The notes: a model not told the origin generated them from the letters alone. DNA of 64,000 nt from Theobroma cacao (GCF_000208745.1 NC_030859.1:10048203-10112202); one strand, 5' to 3'; counted from the stretch's first letter, positions 35,118 to 48,034 are shown. Translations and numbers: made by a program.

Positions 35118-36639
35118 TAAACTATTAGATGCAAAATAGTATGTCTTATCGTATTACTTTGCAGATCAAAGCAATGAAAAAGAAATACTTACCTACATTA
35201 AATGGGATACACTAGAAAATTGTTGCTATACCGTAGTAGATTAGTTTACCTTTTTATATAATTTCATATATTCACTGCTTCACCTTAATAAGAGAGTTTG
35301 AAAATCCATCTGAACCATAATTTCCTTAGATCAAATAAAGAAACTGGGATTTGTTTATGAAAAATCAAACAGAAAATCACTTGCTTTTTGGGTAAGGCTT
35401 GAGCATCTAACTACCTAAAAAAGTAAAATAAAAAAAGTGAAAACACTACATATGAACACCTAAATGCCTAGAAATTTCAAAAGATAATGAGCAAAGACTT
35501 AAAATTCCTGTTCTCTTTTCATATATTTCCCCGAGAACCAAAAAAATGATAAGAAAACAAAACTAAATTACCTAGTAACATCGATGAAGTTGTAGCTACT
35601 AATTAATCGGCCCACCTTGAATGAGTCAGGCCTAATAATGAGACTCGCTTTATAGAGTCGACTTGACCAAATTTGGCACTTAAGAAAATGTTGGTGTAGA
35701 ACACTACCGTAGTTCCACCACCGAAAGTAGTTTGAAAGTAAGCTATAGCATTTAGAAACACATACTTCAATAAAAAAACAGAAAACGAAGTTAGCAAGCC
35801 AAAAAATCCAAAAAATGCAAAGAACTAATAAGAAAATACAAAGGAAAAGTAAAAAGAAGAAAAAGAAGAGGTTTTGGATATTGGAACTGAAAAAACAAAA
35901 AAAAAGGGAAAATAGAAAGGTGGAGAAACCTATGAGAAAGAGGGCGGAAAGAAAAAAAGAAAGAACAGAGAATAACTCTTGGTATGGGAACCAAAGAAAA
36001 AAAAGAACATAAAAAGGCGGAGAAACCAAAGAGAATGAAGATTTTAAATACTAAAGAGAAAAGACAAACAGAACATGGTTATGGACAAAAGTACTTAATG
36101 TTGAGCCATCTAAGCAACATTTGAGGTCAAGAGGGATTTATCGATTCCCATATGAAAACTATTCTAACTTTGGCTAAAGTATTTTGTTGGTAAGGACACA
36201 AATCATGCAGGAATTGATGAGCCATCACTGCGTTGTTTATTTTTGTTTGTTTTTCACATAAGAGTAAATTGTTTGTATATGATCAAAAAAGGATATGTAA
36301 AGAAACTAAGATGGTATAGTATGTTGTAATTGTACCTAAACACCGTAGACAGAGCTTGTAAGAATGAAAAATAAAACTGATATAGGATACCATGTCATAC
36401 ACATATAACGTTCACATACAAAACATATATAAATAAGCACGAAACATATAGAGACCAAAGTTAAAAATATATATATAAATTAAGTTGTTGCAAATGAAAG
36501 CTTAGTAAATATATAAAAAATGAGAGAGAAAAGATAGATGGGTTTTGTTGAAGAAAAGTAATGTAATAAAGCATAATGCCCTAAAACTATGGATCTTCAA
36601 AACACATTGGTAGAGGTAAATATAAAAGTTTCAGAAGTT
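35118..36639. other. Noncoding, purine-rich on the plus strand; no gene supported
   Basis: A strongly A/G-rich stretch (35790-36070) generates long pyrimidine-coded antisense frames rich in Phe and Leu. They have no recognisable domain and I do not call a gene. The motif GGAGAAACCAAAGAGAA-like with a following AAAGAGAAAAGACA segment at 36017-36067 recurs at about 39344-39400 and 39521-39565. Confidence 0.5.
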
Positions 36640-36910
36640 GAGATGGATTCAACATTAAAATACTAAAAATAAAAAATTATGCATGGCTAGAAACTTGAAT
36701 CAAGCAAAAACCAAACATGAAGCAGTTGGGTTCAGTAAATAAAGTCTAATAGTAAAAAAAATATATAGTGGGAAATGGGAAAATCTCAACTCTTAGCCTT
36801 ACACTTGATAATGGAAACTTTGGCAACTTTTTTGTACTTGGAGAACAAAAGAAACCAAATATCAAAAGAAGAAAAATGAAACAATAAATGAAAATATAAG
36901 GTAAAAGTCA
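36640..36910. repeat. Direct repeat S, copy 1
   Basis: It matches 38868-39130 in the same orientation. Shared blocks are TCAACATTAAAATACTAAAA, GAACCAAAAACCAAACAT-like, CTCTTAGCCTTACACTT-like, and TTTTGTACYTGKAGAACAAAA. It has no coding frame. Together with the purine-rich motif repeated around it, this suggests a local duplication of a noncoding region. Confidence 0.7.
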
Positions 36911-37278
36911 AAACCAACTCAGGGAAAAAAGCTATTTGTTATGTAGTTTGTCTCTATTATGCATGTAGTGTAAAATAAAGGTTCAATAAGTGTAGTTAAT
37001 AATTATCCTTGTATCTTACACTTTTGTCTTATATATATATATGCATATATACAAATAAATAATTATATCCAAAAGAAATCCTTTAAGTTCATTAAATAGC
37101 TAATAAGATATTTAATACAACTTCATAAATTAATGTGGGTTCATTTTCAATAGAAAATTGGAGACATGTATGAACTGAAATGTACACTTTCATGGGGGCA
37201 AATTGGATATGATTAGTCATCCTTATTTGCTTAATATCATAAATGACGATAAGAGAACATAAGACCAATATTATGGTC

Positions 37279-38500
37279 AAGAGCGAACATAGAGCATTTT
37301 TAAAGGGGCGCCAAATAGAAAAAGACATTAAACAGCTAAAAAGAACTTTTTATATATAATTCAATTATTACTCATCTAAAAGATTAAATAAAATTCAAAA
37401 GACATTGGACATACAAAAAAATGCGCATTAACAGTAATGATGGTGTTATTTATATATATGACTAAATGAAACTATAAAAGGAGTCTCTCTCACTCTTTGA
37501 GCTCAAGAGTGGAAGACAAAAATTTTTTTTAAACTTAAATGAATTGCTTTTTTACTTTGTGTGTTTAGCTATCCTTTTATTTTCTATTTGCCTCTTAATT
37601 GCTTATTAACTTATTAGGTTATTGAGTTGAACTATTGAGATATGATATATTATGATAGGCTAATGGTTGGACTATTAATAAATAATATGTTATGCTATGA
37701 TTAGATTTATATTAAAACTTAATGGGTTTGGATTAGTAGACTCACTTTTATTTTTTTTTAAATTTGATTGGCTTAACATATTAATTTAGAATTTATTTGT
37801 TGGGCTTAATTAGTAATATGCTAACCATAATGACTCTAATTTTATCAAACAGTTTGAAGAATAAAACTAATTATTAAATAAAAAATTATTTTGAGAGCCA
37901 TTAAAAATATATATAATAAATAAAATTGTATTGAAGCAAATACAATTATTTCATTCTATCAATTTGTATGTATATTCTTGTTACTTAAAGTTTGCAACAT
38001 ACATGCTACAATGCATTGGTTATTCTAAATAAAAAATGATACATTGATGAAATTCTAAGTAATAGTGCAACACTACAACTTATATTTGTGAATTACATAA
38101 TAATTTATTTACTTTTAAAGATTAAAATTTTAGAAAATAAAATCCACATAATAGAAAAAGAAGAACATAACAAGTAAAAGATAGAATCCACATATGACAT
38201 AATAAAAGAGAAAGAAAAAGAATATAATTGATGGTTTGTAGAAATTTGTGTAAGAAAATATATAGGAATTTAAAGCATATGAGTAAAACATAAAAATAAA
38301 TAAATAAATAAAATAATATAAATTGAAAGAAAAAATAAAAAGAACTTTAAAATTGAGTCAAGCATATGAAATTATTTTGTTATTCTTTACTTGTAATCAT
38401 TATCAAATAAAAAATTATTTTAGGGGGGCCATTAAGAAAATTTTTAAATTTGGGGGGGGGGGGGGCGAGGATCCCATAAAAAAGCTCTGCCCTTAATTAC
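37279..38500. mobile_element. Possible non-autonomous DNA transposon
   Basis: The left edge reads AAGAGCGAACATAGAGCATTTTTAAAGGGGC in sections and the right edge, inverted, AAGGGCAGAGCTTTTTTATGGG, giving imperfect terminal similarity (AGAGC, poly-T, GGG). Internally AATAAAAAATTATTTT with GGCCATTAA-like continuation occurs twice (about 37878 and 38405). A run of 14 G lies at about 38451-38464. No transposase frame and no clear target duplication are seen, so the call is weak. Confidence 0.3.
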
Positions 38501-38867
38501 GATGTGTTTTTTAGGTCTTGTTAAGTTCATTTTTGGCAGTTGTCAGTAGAAAAAAAGCGTTTTCATTTTTTTTCTTTTTCTTTCTTTTTTGTCTTTTGTT
38601 TTCTTTGTTTAGACAAGTTAAGAAATGATTATGCAAATTTATATTTGGGAGTTGACGTTTAAGCCTATAATGTGTAGGATACATGGTGCATGATGTTGGA
38701 ACACTAACAAATTAGAATTATGAATATAGGAAAATCTACGATATAGGAGATGACTAGTCGAATTCTTAATTATGAAAATGCACCTAACTAGCTTTATCTA
38801 TACACCCACACAAATAGGATCGCATGCATACATGTAAAAATACTAAACGTTTCAAAATTCATACCCA

Positions 38868-39130
38868 TTCAACATTAAAATACTAAAAAATAAAAGTTTT
38901 TTCATGACTGGAAACCTGAATGAACCAAAAACCAAACATAAGGCATTCGGGCACAATAACTAATATCTAGTAGCAAAAAAAATGAAAATGAGAAATAGGA
39001 AATCTTAACTCCTAGCCTTACACTTCACAATGTGGATTTTGGAAACTGTTTTGTACCTGTAGAACAAAACAAACCCAACATGATAGAAAGAAAAACCAAT
39101 AAAAAACAAAAATGCAATGTAAAAACAAAC
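38868..39130. repeat. Direct repeat S, copy 2
   Basis: Second copy of the segment at 36640-36910, about 2.2 kb further right. It is followed by A-rich DNA whose antisense frames (39018-39425) are Phe-rich and not credible genes. Confidence 0.7.
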
Positions 39131-39717
39131 CTAGCATTGAAAGAAAGCATTGTCCATGGAAAAAAAAATGTAAACACCCATAGAGAAAAACAAAAGAAAT
39201 AAAAAAATAAAGAGCAAATAACAAATACATCTTAAGAAAAAAAGGAGAGAGAACTTGAAGAAAATAGTGGAAAGAAAAAAGAAAACAACAAAAAGAAACA
39301 AACACAAATAAAGGAAAGAATGTTTCATAAGTTATAAATAGAGGAGCAAAGAAATCAAAAAGAAGAAAATTACTGAAGAGAAAATACCAAAAAAGATATA
39401 AAAATAAGGCAAAACCCAATCCCAATATACCTCTTAGTCAAGTCACAACAACATAGCACCATGTGTCAACAACCGTGGCTAAAAAAAGGAGAAAGAGTTG
39501 TAGAGGTTATAAACAAAAGAGCGGAGAAATCAAAGAGAAGAAGAATAGTGAAGGGAAAAGACAAAAAAAAAAAGAAAAATGAGACCCTTTTAATGTATTT
39601 GTTTGTATTTGTCCCTTTAGCTCAATAAATTGACTTTGGTCTACAATCATTAAGATAATTTAAGAAAATAAACAAACATATTGAATAAGGATTTTATGTA
39701 ATTTATAATATATGTAT

Positions 39718-41976
39718 TGTAACACCCCTAATTTTTGATGTAAATAAAGTTAATTGTTGATAGGATATGTACGCCAAGATTTTGAGAGTTTCGTATTGAC
39801 ACTTAGGCAAATTTGAGGAAATATGTGATGAATCTCATAATTTTAGGTTTTGATCTAAGTTTGATGTTGTGTTTATGGATTTATTTGTGTATGGGATTAA
39901 GTTAAATAAACAATTTTAGGTGTGATAATAACAAGGAATGATTTTGGGGTGTTAAACTTGAATTTTTAGAAGTTTTGGAAGCTTAGAACTGCCTAAAGGG
40001 GTGAAAGTATCGATACATACCCTAATGTTTCGATACATTCTTGGCAGCATGAACAACAAAGGCCCCAGGAAGCATAGTCTATCAATACATTTGAGAATGT
40101 ATCAATAGATTTGGCCAACAATGAACATGTATCGACTCATTGTCCAAATGTATCGGTACATTTGAAGCAAGAAGCACCCAAAGCCATTCTGCCTAAAATA
40201 TATCGATGCTTTACCCAATGTATCGATGCATTCATTCGAAATTAGAGCAAATGTATTGATGCATTGCCAAAATGTATCAATACATCAAAGAGGAAGGGCA
40301 AAAATAAAAAGGGATTTCGGGCCATTTCGCCTAACCCTTTCTCTTAACACTTTCTCTCCTTTTCTCTCTCTAACTTCACAAAACCCTAAGCTCCAAATAG
40401 ATTTCTAGAGCGATTTTGAGCTAATCCAAGCTTTTGAAAACATTATTGAGGTAAGATTAAACGTTTATACTAGTTATGTTTCAATTTAATCAATTAGATT
40501 TTAAGAAATCTAATTTTTCTAGATTTGGTGGCTCTACACCAATTTGGTTGGAATTTGGAGCTAGAATTAACACAATATAATTGCTAAGGTATGGGTTTAG
40601 CTCGTTAATGAAGGATCTGAGCTTAAATAGTTGGATTGCTAAGAATTGGTAATTTGTGCAAAAGCTCGCATTTTTTGAAATCTAAGAATAATTAATGTCT
40701 GGATGTTTTGATATGTTTGAAAGGGAAAACATAGTTAAATCAACTCATTAGCAAGCGAGATGACGATCCGAGGCTAAGGATTGAAGCTTGGCAGGGAGTG
40801 CCTCCTATTGTCACTGTGAATGGGATTTAAGCTAAATGCACGTGATGCATAATGCATTATAGTTACACTGCACTGGTACTAGATTTTGTACATAGGCCTA
40901 GATGAATGAACCTAGGCTAGAGAACAATATATGTGTATATGTATATATGTGAATTATGTGTGATTACGCTACGATGTGAGCCACATATGTGGCTTATGTT
41001 GTGTAAGCCTGGACTAGGAAGCCATTAGGCTACGTTGAACCCCTAAGAGTGGATTACCCTAGGTGATTAGTATGTCAAGGCGATTTGATTGCATGAGGCC
41101 TTGGATACTTAGAGGCACCTAGAATCTAATCAAGGTTAAGAAGATTAAAGCTCGATATATGTGAATTGAGGTTTGATACGAAAAATGTGAATGATAAAGG
41201 CATGATGGCCTTAATTGTGGATTTGTGTTTTCGTCTGAGGGATGAATTTCGGACGTTGATCTAAATTGTGGATGAGTGGAGTTCGATACCCTGTGACTAT
41301 GTCCGTGGCTCAAGGATGGTGGTAAGTAGGGGTAATGGTTGATATCCCACCTATGATTCCCGCTTGTAGTTGTATGATGCCAACTGTTGGGAGATTACTT
41401 CGGTCGATGAGTTTGACTATTCGTTAGCTACTTCAGCGCTGAGTGTGATCTGTTTTCTTGCCATTGCTTTGGCACGTGCATGATTTGTTCTCCTCCAGTG
41501 GCTTTGGCCTTGGGCGTGACTTGATTCTCCTTTGATTGGCCACCACGTGATTTAATTATGTCTAGGGGAAGACCATTCGTTGATTTGATTCGTGTATGAC
41601 GTGAGATAGTCATGAGAGGCCTAAATAAATGTGATACTTCGACAATTAGAGTGTGCCAAAGAGAATGATTTGAATTGCTTTGATTGGCTTTAAGGGTGAG
41701 CCTAATGATATGTAGGATGATTTTTGGAGTCATTAAGGATGATGATATGCCCTCATATTAGAGATTTAGGGATAATGATATGCCTTATATTTGGAGATGT
41801 TTACTATAACATCTAGTTGCATAGAAAGTGCATATAATTTGTATATGTGTTTTATATAAATATATATAATTTTGTTTATCTACACCACTCACTTAGTATT
41901 ATAGTACTCACCCATTTGTATTCCATGTGTAGATAAATAGACCACGAAGGAGTGTTGCAAAGATCGTATGTAGACA
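39718..41976 (+). mobile_element. LTR of family D, 3'-truncated
   Basis: It begins TGTAACACCCCTAATTTTTG, a typical start of long plant Gypsy LTRs. An array of ATGTATCGATACAT-like palindromes occupies 40007-40285; a pyrimidine-rich stretch and AAACCCTAAG at 40381-40390 follow, as in the leaders of plant Gypsy elements. The downstream half has GTGGC/GCCACG-type units comparable in style to family B. At about 41976 it meets protease sequence of element C on the opposite strand without a recognisable LTR terminus or a repeat of the left flank TGTAT. It is truncated or rearranged at the right; the exact edge is uncertain. Confidence 0.6.
40007..40285. repeat. Array of ATGTATCGATACAT-like palindromes
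   Basis: About ten variants of ATGTATCGATACAT, many with one or two changes, are spaced irregularly by 12-45 bp. Clear members are at 40007, 40026, 40097, 40127, 40148, 40218, 40251 and 40272. The motif is nearly self-complementary and sits before the AAACCCTAA motif of the LTR. Confidence 0.85.
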
Positions 41977-42173
41977 GACTAATTTTGGCATCTGGTAGGT
42001 CCTCTATTTTGGTCATTCCATAAACATTGGACTATCATGTCCATAAATCACAAACTATGGTTCCCTTGAGAACTTAAACATCACAAGCTTATGGTAATAG
42101 TCTACCTTAGTAAAGTAGGACGGTAACCAGTCCATTCCTAATATCACATCAAAGTCTAAAGTTAGCAATAACA
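41977..42173 (-). pseudogene. Gypsy element C protease, C-terminal part
   Basis: The minus strand from 42173 leftwards encodes LDFDVILGMDWLPSYFTKVD, the conserved second half of a Gypsy retropepsin, followed by a stop (TAG at about 42073) and poorly conserved sequence. It is the direct continuation of the protease fragment at 52490-52702 on the same strand; a family B solo LTR separates the two, with TAACA at both borders. The fragment meets family D at about 41977; RT and integrase of C are missing. Confidence 0.8.
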
Positions 42174-44603
42174 TGTCACAGCTCAAATCTTGGGCCATGA
42201 CCGGTGCATGGGCCTAATAGGCATAGCCCACTAGACCCAAGCAAGCCTTATTAGAGATCCTCAATAATTCACTATACTCGTTCACCAATCCATGTTATTG
42301 CTTTAAACAATATACTCTCAGAACATGATTTGAGCACTAGGCATAACAAATCATTTTGACTTTTAATCCATGTGATCATATGTAAATACATCATAGTCTA
42401 GAATCTCTAATTAAACATTTACAATGAGACTAGTACTCATTTACAAAAGAAAACAAAGTACAATGACTCGACCTCTAGCAGCAAAGTGACTTGGGATGAC
42501 ATGCTATGAGATGCCTTTACCTATCTGCAACGGACCATAAGTGCCGATCACTATCTGGAAAAGGGAAATAAGGGGGTAAGTCTCACAGCTCATGATAATC
42601 GGCTCTGTGAGCAGGGAGAATATGGGAAACAAGTGATTAGTTGATCATTTGAATGATAAAACCAGAATATAAAATGCAAATCTTATAAACCAAACCACAA
42701 TGAGGATATTTGTGCCTTGGAAAAATAATATCGTAAAATCATAATACAATGCTTTCTTTGGCAAACACTGTCGAAAATAAGTGCAACAGAAAAAGTTTCA
42801 ACCACTGGAAACATCATTGCCATCAAAATATGAAATACAGTATAAAGGTAAGCACTCTCCCAAAATGTGTGGCATGTAAAGAAATCAAAGTGTACGGCCA
42901 CCTAAATCAACTCATGTTTGTCAAGTAAACACTGAAAGCTTTTATTTAAACAATGGGAGCTGCAGAGAAAATCTTAACTCTCCACCATGCAAGAAAGCTG
43001 TGTTGAAAACTCACAAGGCTCTCGAGTAGGAAAGTATAATATCAACACGTGGACCCACTTCCACATAATAAAAATATGGGAGTCTTACTCCACCGGATTC
43101 CCATAGCCGTGGCAGTCCCACGATGTTGGCCGACATAAAAAAAATCAAGCGGTCGCTACCACGCACATCTGGGAGTCTCACTCTACTGGATCACTTGTGG
43201 CCTAGCCACGTATACATATCACAGGTCGTGGCCCTCGCCATGCCTAACCGTCCGTCGGTGACCCAAAGGTTCTCTAGCTAAAGCTCACTCGTGCACGAGG
43301 GTCACACTTAACCGAAGTGACAGTCGGCCTACTCTCGACGCATTTGGTTTGTCAAAACCATTTTTAAAAGATCAAATCGAGATTTCCAAGTCTTTTGCTT
43401 AAAACCATTTGAAAACAAGGTTCAATAACCTTTCAAATTTCTTTTCACCTAAAAAGGCATGGTGTATTCTCTTATACAAAGATCGGACTAAAATCGGTGT
43501 TCAAAACTTGCATTTTAAATCATTTAACAATTGCATTTAAACTATTCATATCATACAAAAATAAAAGGCACAGATTTTGACTGCAAAACAGTATAAAAGG
43601 CTTGTTTCTCTGTTTCTAAAACACATTACGTATATAACTCATTTATAGATATATCCAAAATAATTTTCAAAACAACTTGCATCCATAATTTTCTACGAGT
43701 TCTACCAACCCATGCTTTCCACAATAACAGTGTATAAATCATTATAAATCCATTTAGAAATTGCCTATCGAGGCTAACAGCTCATACTTTCAACAATTAC
43801 ATTTAATGAAATCCGGCAACGTTTATAAAATGTATAACATTATATAGCTATGGAAATTTTGAAATAGGCACCCCCCACTCACCTTACAATAGCGAGATGC
43901 TTCGTCTCTATTGATTCGGGTGTGTATCTTGCTATTTCTACTTGTTGGTCACTCGTTACTTCACCCGGCATGCCACCACGAGAAGATTTTCTACTTATAT
44001 ACTTCCTAGCAACAATCCAAATTCAATAATCTTAGTGTTTATCATTCCCATTTTCCTTCTTATTCAAACATTACCATCATGTTAATAACTCATACTATGC
44101 TATAATCACCACTTTTCCTCACTTAACCTTGCATATTCATATACATCTTAACACATTTTCACCAAAGTTGCTTTTATCCTTTGCTTGCGTAATTCTTTAA
44201 ATTATAATTACCGGTAACTTATTTATAACTCTAACACCCATATTAACCTTTTCCAACCATTTTCATTCAAATTCGTCTTATATTTTCACACATAACCCAC
44301 ATATATTGCAGCAAGTATAAAATTATTTTCATTAGACGTTTTCTAAGTCTACATGTACTACCATTCTCATTTACATGTTGCCACCAAGCATAACATCAAT
44401 ATTCATTCATACGCACCAACATCCATAACCTTTTAAGCTTTTCCTAACAACACATATCCACACAATCCATTTTTTTCCAAGCTTTCAATTAATACAATTG
44501 CTTTCTAACCATACCCATGACACCACCATAACACTACATATTGCACACAATCATTCTCACAATATCAAACTAATCATAGACTTCAAATTGTAGCACTAAG
44601 CTT
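42174..44603 (-). mobile_element. Solo LTR of family B, left part (interrupted by LINE)
   Basis: On the plus strand it begins TGTCACAGCTCAAATC. It resumes at 51462 after the LINE. Joined length is about 3.4 kb. TAACA at 42169-42173 and at 52490-52494 form a perfect target duplication. It contains the CGTGGCC/CCACG units around 43080-43260. No gene is present; open frames such as that at 42683-42901 are LTR sequence. Confidence 0.88.
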
Positions 44604-44887
44604 TTTTTTTTTTAAAGTTGGAAATTCTCGCAAAGCTCATCTACCCTATAAACATTTCATTAATAATTAGAAAAATAAGTACAAAAGGGAGGGGGACATG
44701 AACCGAACCTCCAGAGCTACATGAGATCGAGAAAGATTAAAAAGAGTGCCTAGAATGGAATGTTTCATTTTATGAACATTTTTTTTTACTACGATCATAA
44801 AATTGAAACACTTCCATATTACAAGAATCTATGAAAATGACATAATGAAAATAACAAAAATAAATTAGGAGTACTACTCCTTTACAT

Positions 44888-45354
44888 TTATCTAAAGCGA
44901 ACATAAGGTAAACTAACTTTATCTAATCTAAGAATACCTTTGAGCTGACCTTCTGCTTGTGAAAAAACTTGCAGTTTTTGATACGTATGTCCTAGATTTG
45001 AGAGATGATCTGCAGCCTCGTTCCCTTCTCTATGGATGTGCAAAATCCGAAAAACGATACCACTCAAGCATCTGCGAATGGAAGCAAGCAAATATCGAGT
45101 CTTAAAGGATCCCTGGTGGTCTTCATGTATCATTTGTACCACTACTTTTGCATCCATTTTTATCCAAAGTCTAGTAATATTGTACTCAATACACAAAAGT
45201 AGACCCTATGTAGTGCCATTAACTCTGCTTGTAATGAATTATAAGGTTCAAAATTTTCAAAAAATCCAAAAATCATGGTACTTGTATGATCTCGAAGAAG
45301 TCCACCTCTAGCAGCGTTTTGAAAATTATGCTTGGAACTACCATCAACATTCAA
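44888..45354 (-). pseudogene. LINE ORF2 RNase H-like domain
   Basis: 45354 leftwards gives MNVDGSSKHNFQNAARGGLL, the start of the RVT_3 type RNase H fold with the first catalytic Asp (NVDGS). After a frameshift near 45190, 44888-45196 gives IKMDAKVVVQMI, then HREGNEAADHLSNLG, with the conserved N-AD near the end. It would degrade the RNA strand during target-primed reverse transcription. It forms the C-terminus of ORF2, as in many plant L1 elements. Confidence 0.85.
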
Positions 45355-45729
45355 CTTAAACTCACCTGTTAATGGTTTTTGCTAAGAAAATATTTTTGGC
45401 GGATGTGGGGATGCCTGTTGAAATATTAGACCCCATGCTTGAGCAATCTGTAAATCACCCCTCCATTGCCACCAGTGGAATTACTTGCCATGAAATAATT
45501 GGTGGATGAGTTTTAAAACTCTATATACCACTCTGTTAGGATACATACTGAGGTCCCTGTGCTTCGCATCATTCCTTTCAACCCATAGAAACCAAAAAAT
45601 ATATAAAGGCATTAACGTGCATATGTGTCCTTTTTTCGTGTAATCATCAGAGTACAACCATGCCCATATAATCTGATAAACATTATGGGGATGAGTAATG
45701 CTGATTTGGAAAAATTTCTCAAAATAATT

Positions 45730-45936
45730 TCAAACCTGTGTAGCTATTGGGCATTCCCACATAACATGCGTGAGAGACTCCTCTATGTTGCAGTGTTGGC
45801 ATTTAGAAACTAACTGGAATCCCTTGGTTTTCAACCGCAAATCAACTGGGATCCAATCTTGCAATAACCTCCATAGAAAGAAAGAAATAGTTAGGGGAAT
45901 GCTTTTATGCCAAATTAAATTGAACACAGGATTCAC
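45730..45936 (-). pseudogene. LINE ORF2 zf-RVT domain
   Basis: The frame encodes IWHKSIPLTISFFLWRLLQD, then CQHCNIEESLTHVMWECP, the zinc-binding segment between RT and RNase H in plant L1 ORF2 (zf-RVT). CX2C and the H...C pair are intact. A stretch at 46134-46520 on the same strand carries the upstream connecting region (PSNEGRLDIRGL, LWWRFL). Confidence 0.85.
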
Positions 45937-46559
45937 CGACTGTCGCTGTCGAATTATCTCTCAAGCGGACTTAGTAGTGAATTACCCATCCGAAGTAGGT
46001 ACCCAATACGCCCTATCATCACTGGGTGGATTGATTGAAATTTTTAAAATTTCCACCACAACATCCTCCGGTAACACATTGTTCAGCTTACCCACATCCC
46101 ATTTGGCATTATCATAGAAATAACAAACTCTTGTCATAGATGATGCAAATGATGGAAACCGATTAACCAAGGGTGCTTCACCCATCCAACAATCATGCCA
46201 AAAAAATAACTCACCTTACCAATCTGCCACCTAATGTATTGTACTGTAACCAGGCAGCTAGCTAACATCTGTTTCCATGTTTGTGAATCACGAAGCTTCA
46301 ATTGCACATACCTTGGAATTTGACCAGCATAATATCTAATATGCAAAAATTGCATCCAAATGCTATTACAGGTTAAAAACCTCCACCAGAGTTTTAAGCT
46401 AAAGGCCTCAACCACAACACCTAGGCCTCTAATGTCTAATCTGCCTTCATTGGATGGTAGGGTGATCTTATGCCACAATGCCCAATGGATTTTTTTAGTA
46501 CCTACCGAACCTCCCCACAAAAAATTATTGAATATTCTGTCAATTATTTCAATAACACA

Positions 46560-48034
46560 AATAGGATGTTAAAGGACCTGGAGCAAATAAATAGGCAGAG
46601 AAGATAATACACTACGTAATAGCATTATTCACCCTCTCAGAGATAATATTTTATTATCCCATCCTGCTATACGGTGTTGAATCTTTGCTACTAATTCATC
46701 AAATAACATCACCTTTTTTGGTCCTTTACAAAGGGGCACCCCTAAATATGTGATAGGCAGGCACTTATGAATGAAGCTAGTGGTTTGAGAGATGATTTGG
46801 ATGTGACTGTTTGCCATATTTTGATGAGTGATGAAACAACTCTTGGAATGGTTTATTCACTACCCAAAAACGGCCTCAAAATCCTACAAGAAAAATAGAA
46901 CTTTCTGCAATGAGGATTTTGCACTGTTAGTGAATATGATTATATCATCTGCAAATGCTAAGTGGCTTACTAGCATAGGGCAATCAGATAAGTAATGCAA
47001 TGATGGATATTTGGCAAACAAAGCATTCAATCCCCGAGATAAATATTCTGCAGCCAAAATAAATAATAATGAAGAGATGGAGTCGCCTTGTCCTAGCCTT
47101 CTTTCTAACTTAAAATAACCCACAGCACCACCATTTATCATCAAGGAAAACCAGCAATTAGATATGCAACGGCGAACCATGCTAATCCACTAAGAATTAA
47201 ATCCAAACTGTTGTAGCATTCTATAAAGAAAATCCCATTCTAGCATATCATAAGCCTTCATCATATCCAACTTGAGAACTACATTTCCACCCCTTGACTT
47301 TCGGTCAATCTTCCTAATTAGTTCTTGAGCAAGTAGGATATTGTCACTGATCAATCTCCCCCCTACGAAGCCACTCTGATAATCTGTAATAATGGAAGGA
47401 AGTACCTTTGCAAGACAGTTAGCTAAAATCTTTGTAATGATTTTATTTAAAACATTACAAAGACTTATCGGTCTAAAATCACTCCATTTCGAGGCATTAT
47501 TATTTTTGGGCAGCAACACAATAGTTGTAGACGTAATTCCCCTTGGAAGGTCTACTCCATGGAAAAAATCAACTACTACATCTAAGAGGTCATTAGCAAC
47601 TATATCCCAATAATGTTGATAAAACTATGATGAGAATCCATTAGGGCCAGTAACACTGTCCTTATCAATATTAAAGATTGCCTCTTTCAGTTCCTCCATT
47701 GATGGCACTACACATAAACTAAGATTATCATTATCAGATATAATAGAAGGAATCAATGAAGTATCAAATCTGGAGATATCACACGATTCCTTTTCATGAG
47801 GGAGGAAAAAAATTCCACTGCAGAAGACTTCACAGCATCCGGATCTTCAATCCAACTCCCATTTGGATTTTGTATTTTGAAAATATGGCTTTGGATTCTC
47901 TTCTTCTTGACCCGCATGTGGAAAAATTTAGTGTTAAGCTCACCCTCCACTAACCATTTAATACCAGATTTTTGTTTCCAAAATAATTCTTCAACACTAA
48001 GCAAATGATTAAGCTGGGCATAGGCTTTATTCAT
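46560..48034 (-). pseudogene. LINE ORF2 reverse transcriptase
   Basis: From 48034 leftwards the linker WLVEGELNTKFFHMRVKKKR leads into RT. 47190-47519 holds FRPISLCNVLNKIITKILA, YQSGFVGGRLISDNILL and LKLDMMKAYDMLEW with the first catalytic Asp. 46884-47180 holds RLGQGDSISSLLFILAAEYL and AFADDIIIF with the catalytic Asp pair. 46629-46817 holds ITYLGVPLCKGPKK. In-frame stops and shifts separate these pieces. Catalytic residues remain, but no continuous polypeptide is possible. Confidence 0.9.

Noticed and set aside
35118..35560. Search for further kinase exons beyond the solo LTR at 32153-35117
   Set aside because: No HRD, DFG or glycine-loop motif was found on the minus strand, so the kinase fragment was not extended.
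35568..36029. Minus-strand frame of 153 residues and its neighbours
   Set aside because: It is antisense to a purine-rich tract, Phe/Leu-rich, without a recognisable domain or gene context.
39018..39425. Minus-strand frame of 135 residues, Phe-rich and membrane-like
   Set aside because: It is antisense to A-rich DNA near repeat S; the composition explains the apparent membrane segments.
40007..40285. Regular repeats considered as a CRISPR array
   Set aside because: The motifs are degenerate palindromes with irregular short spacing in a plant LTR; there are no unique equal-length spacers.
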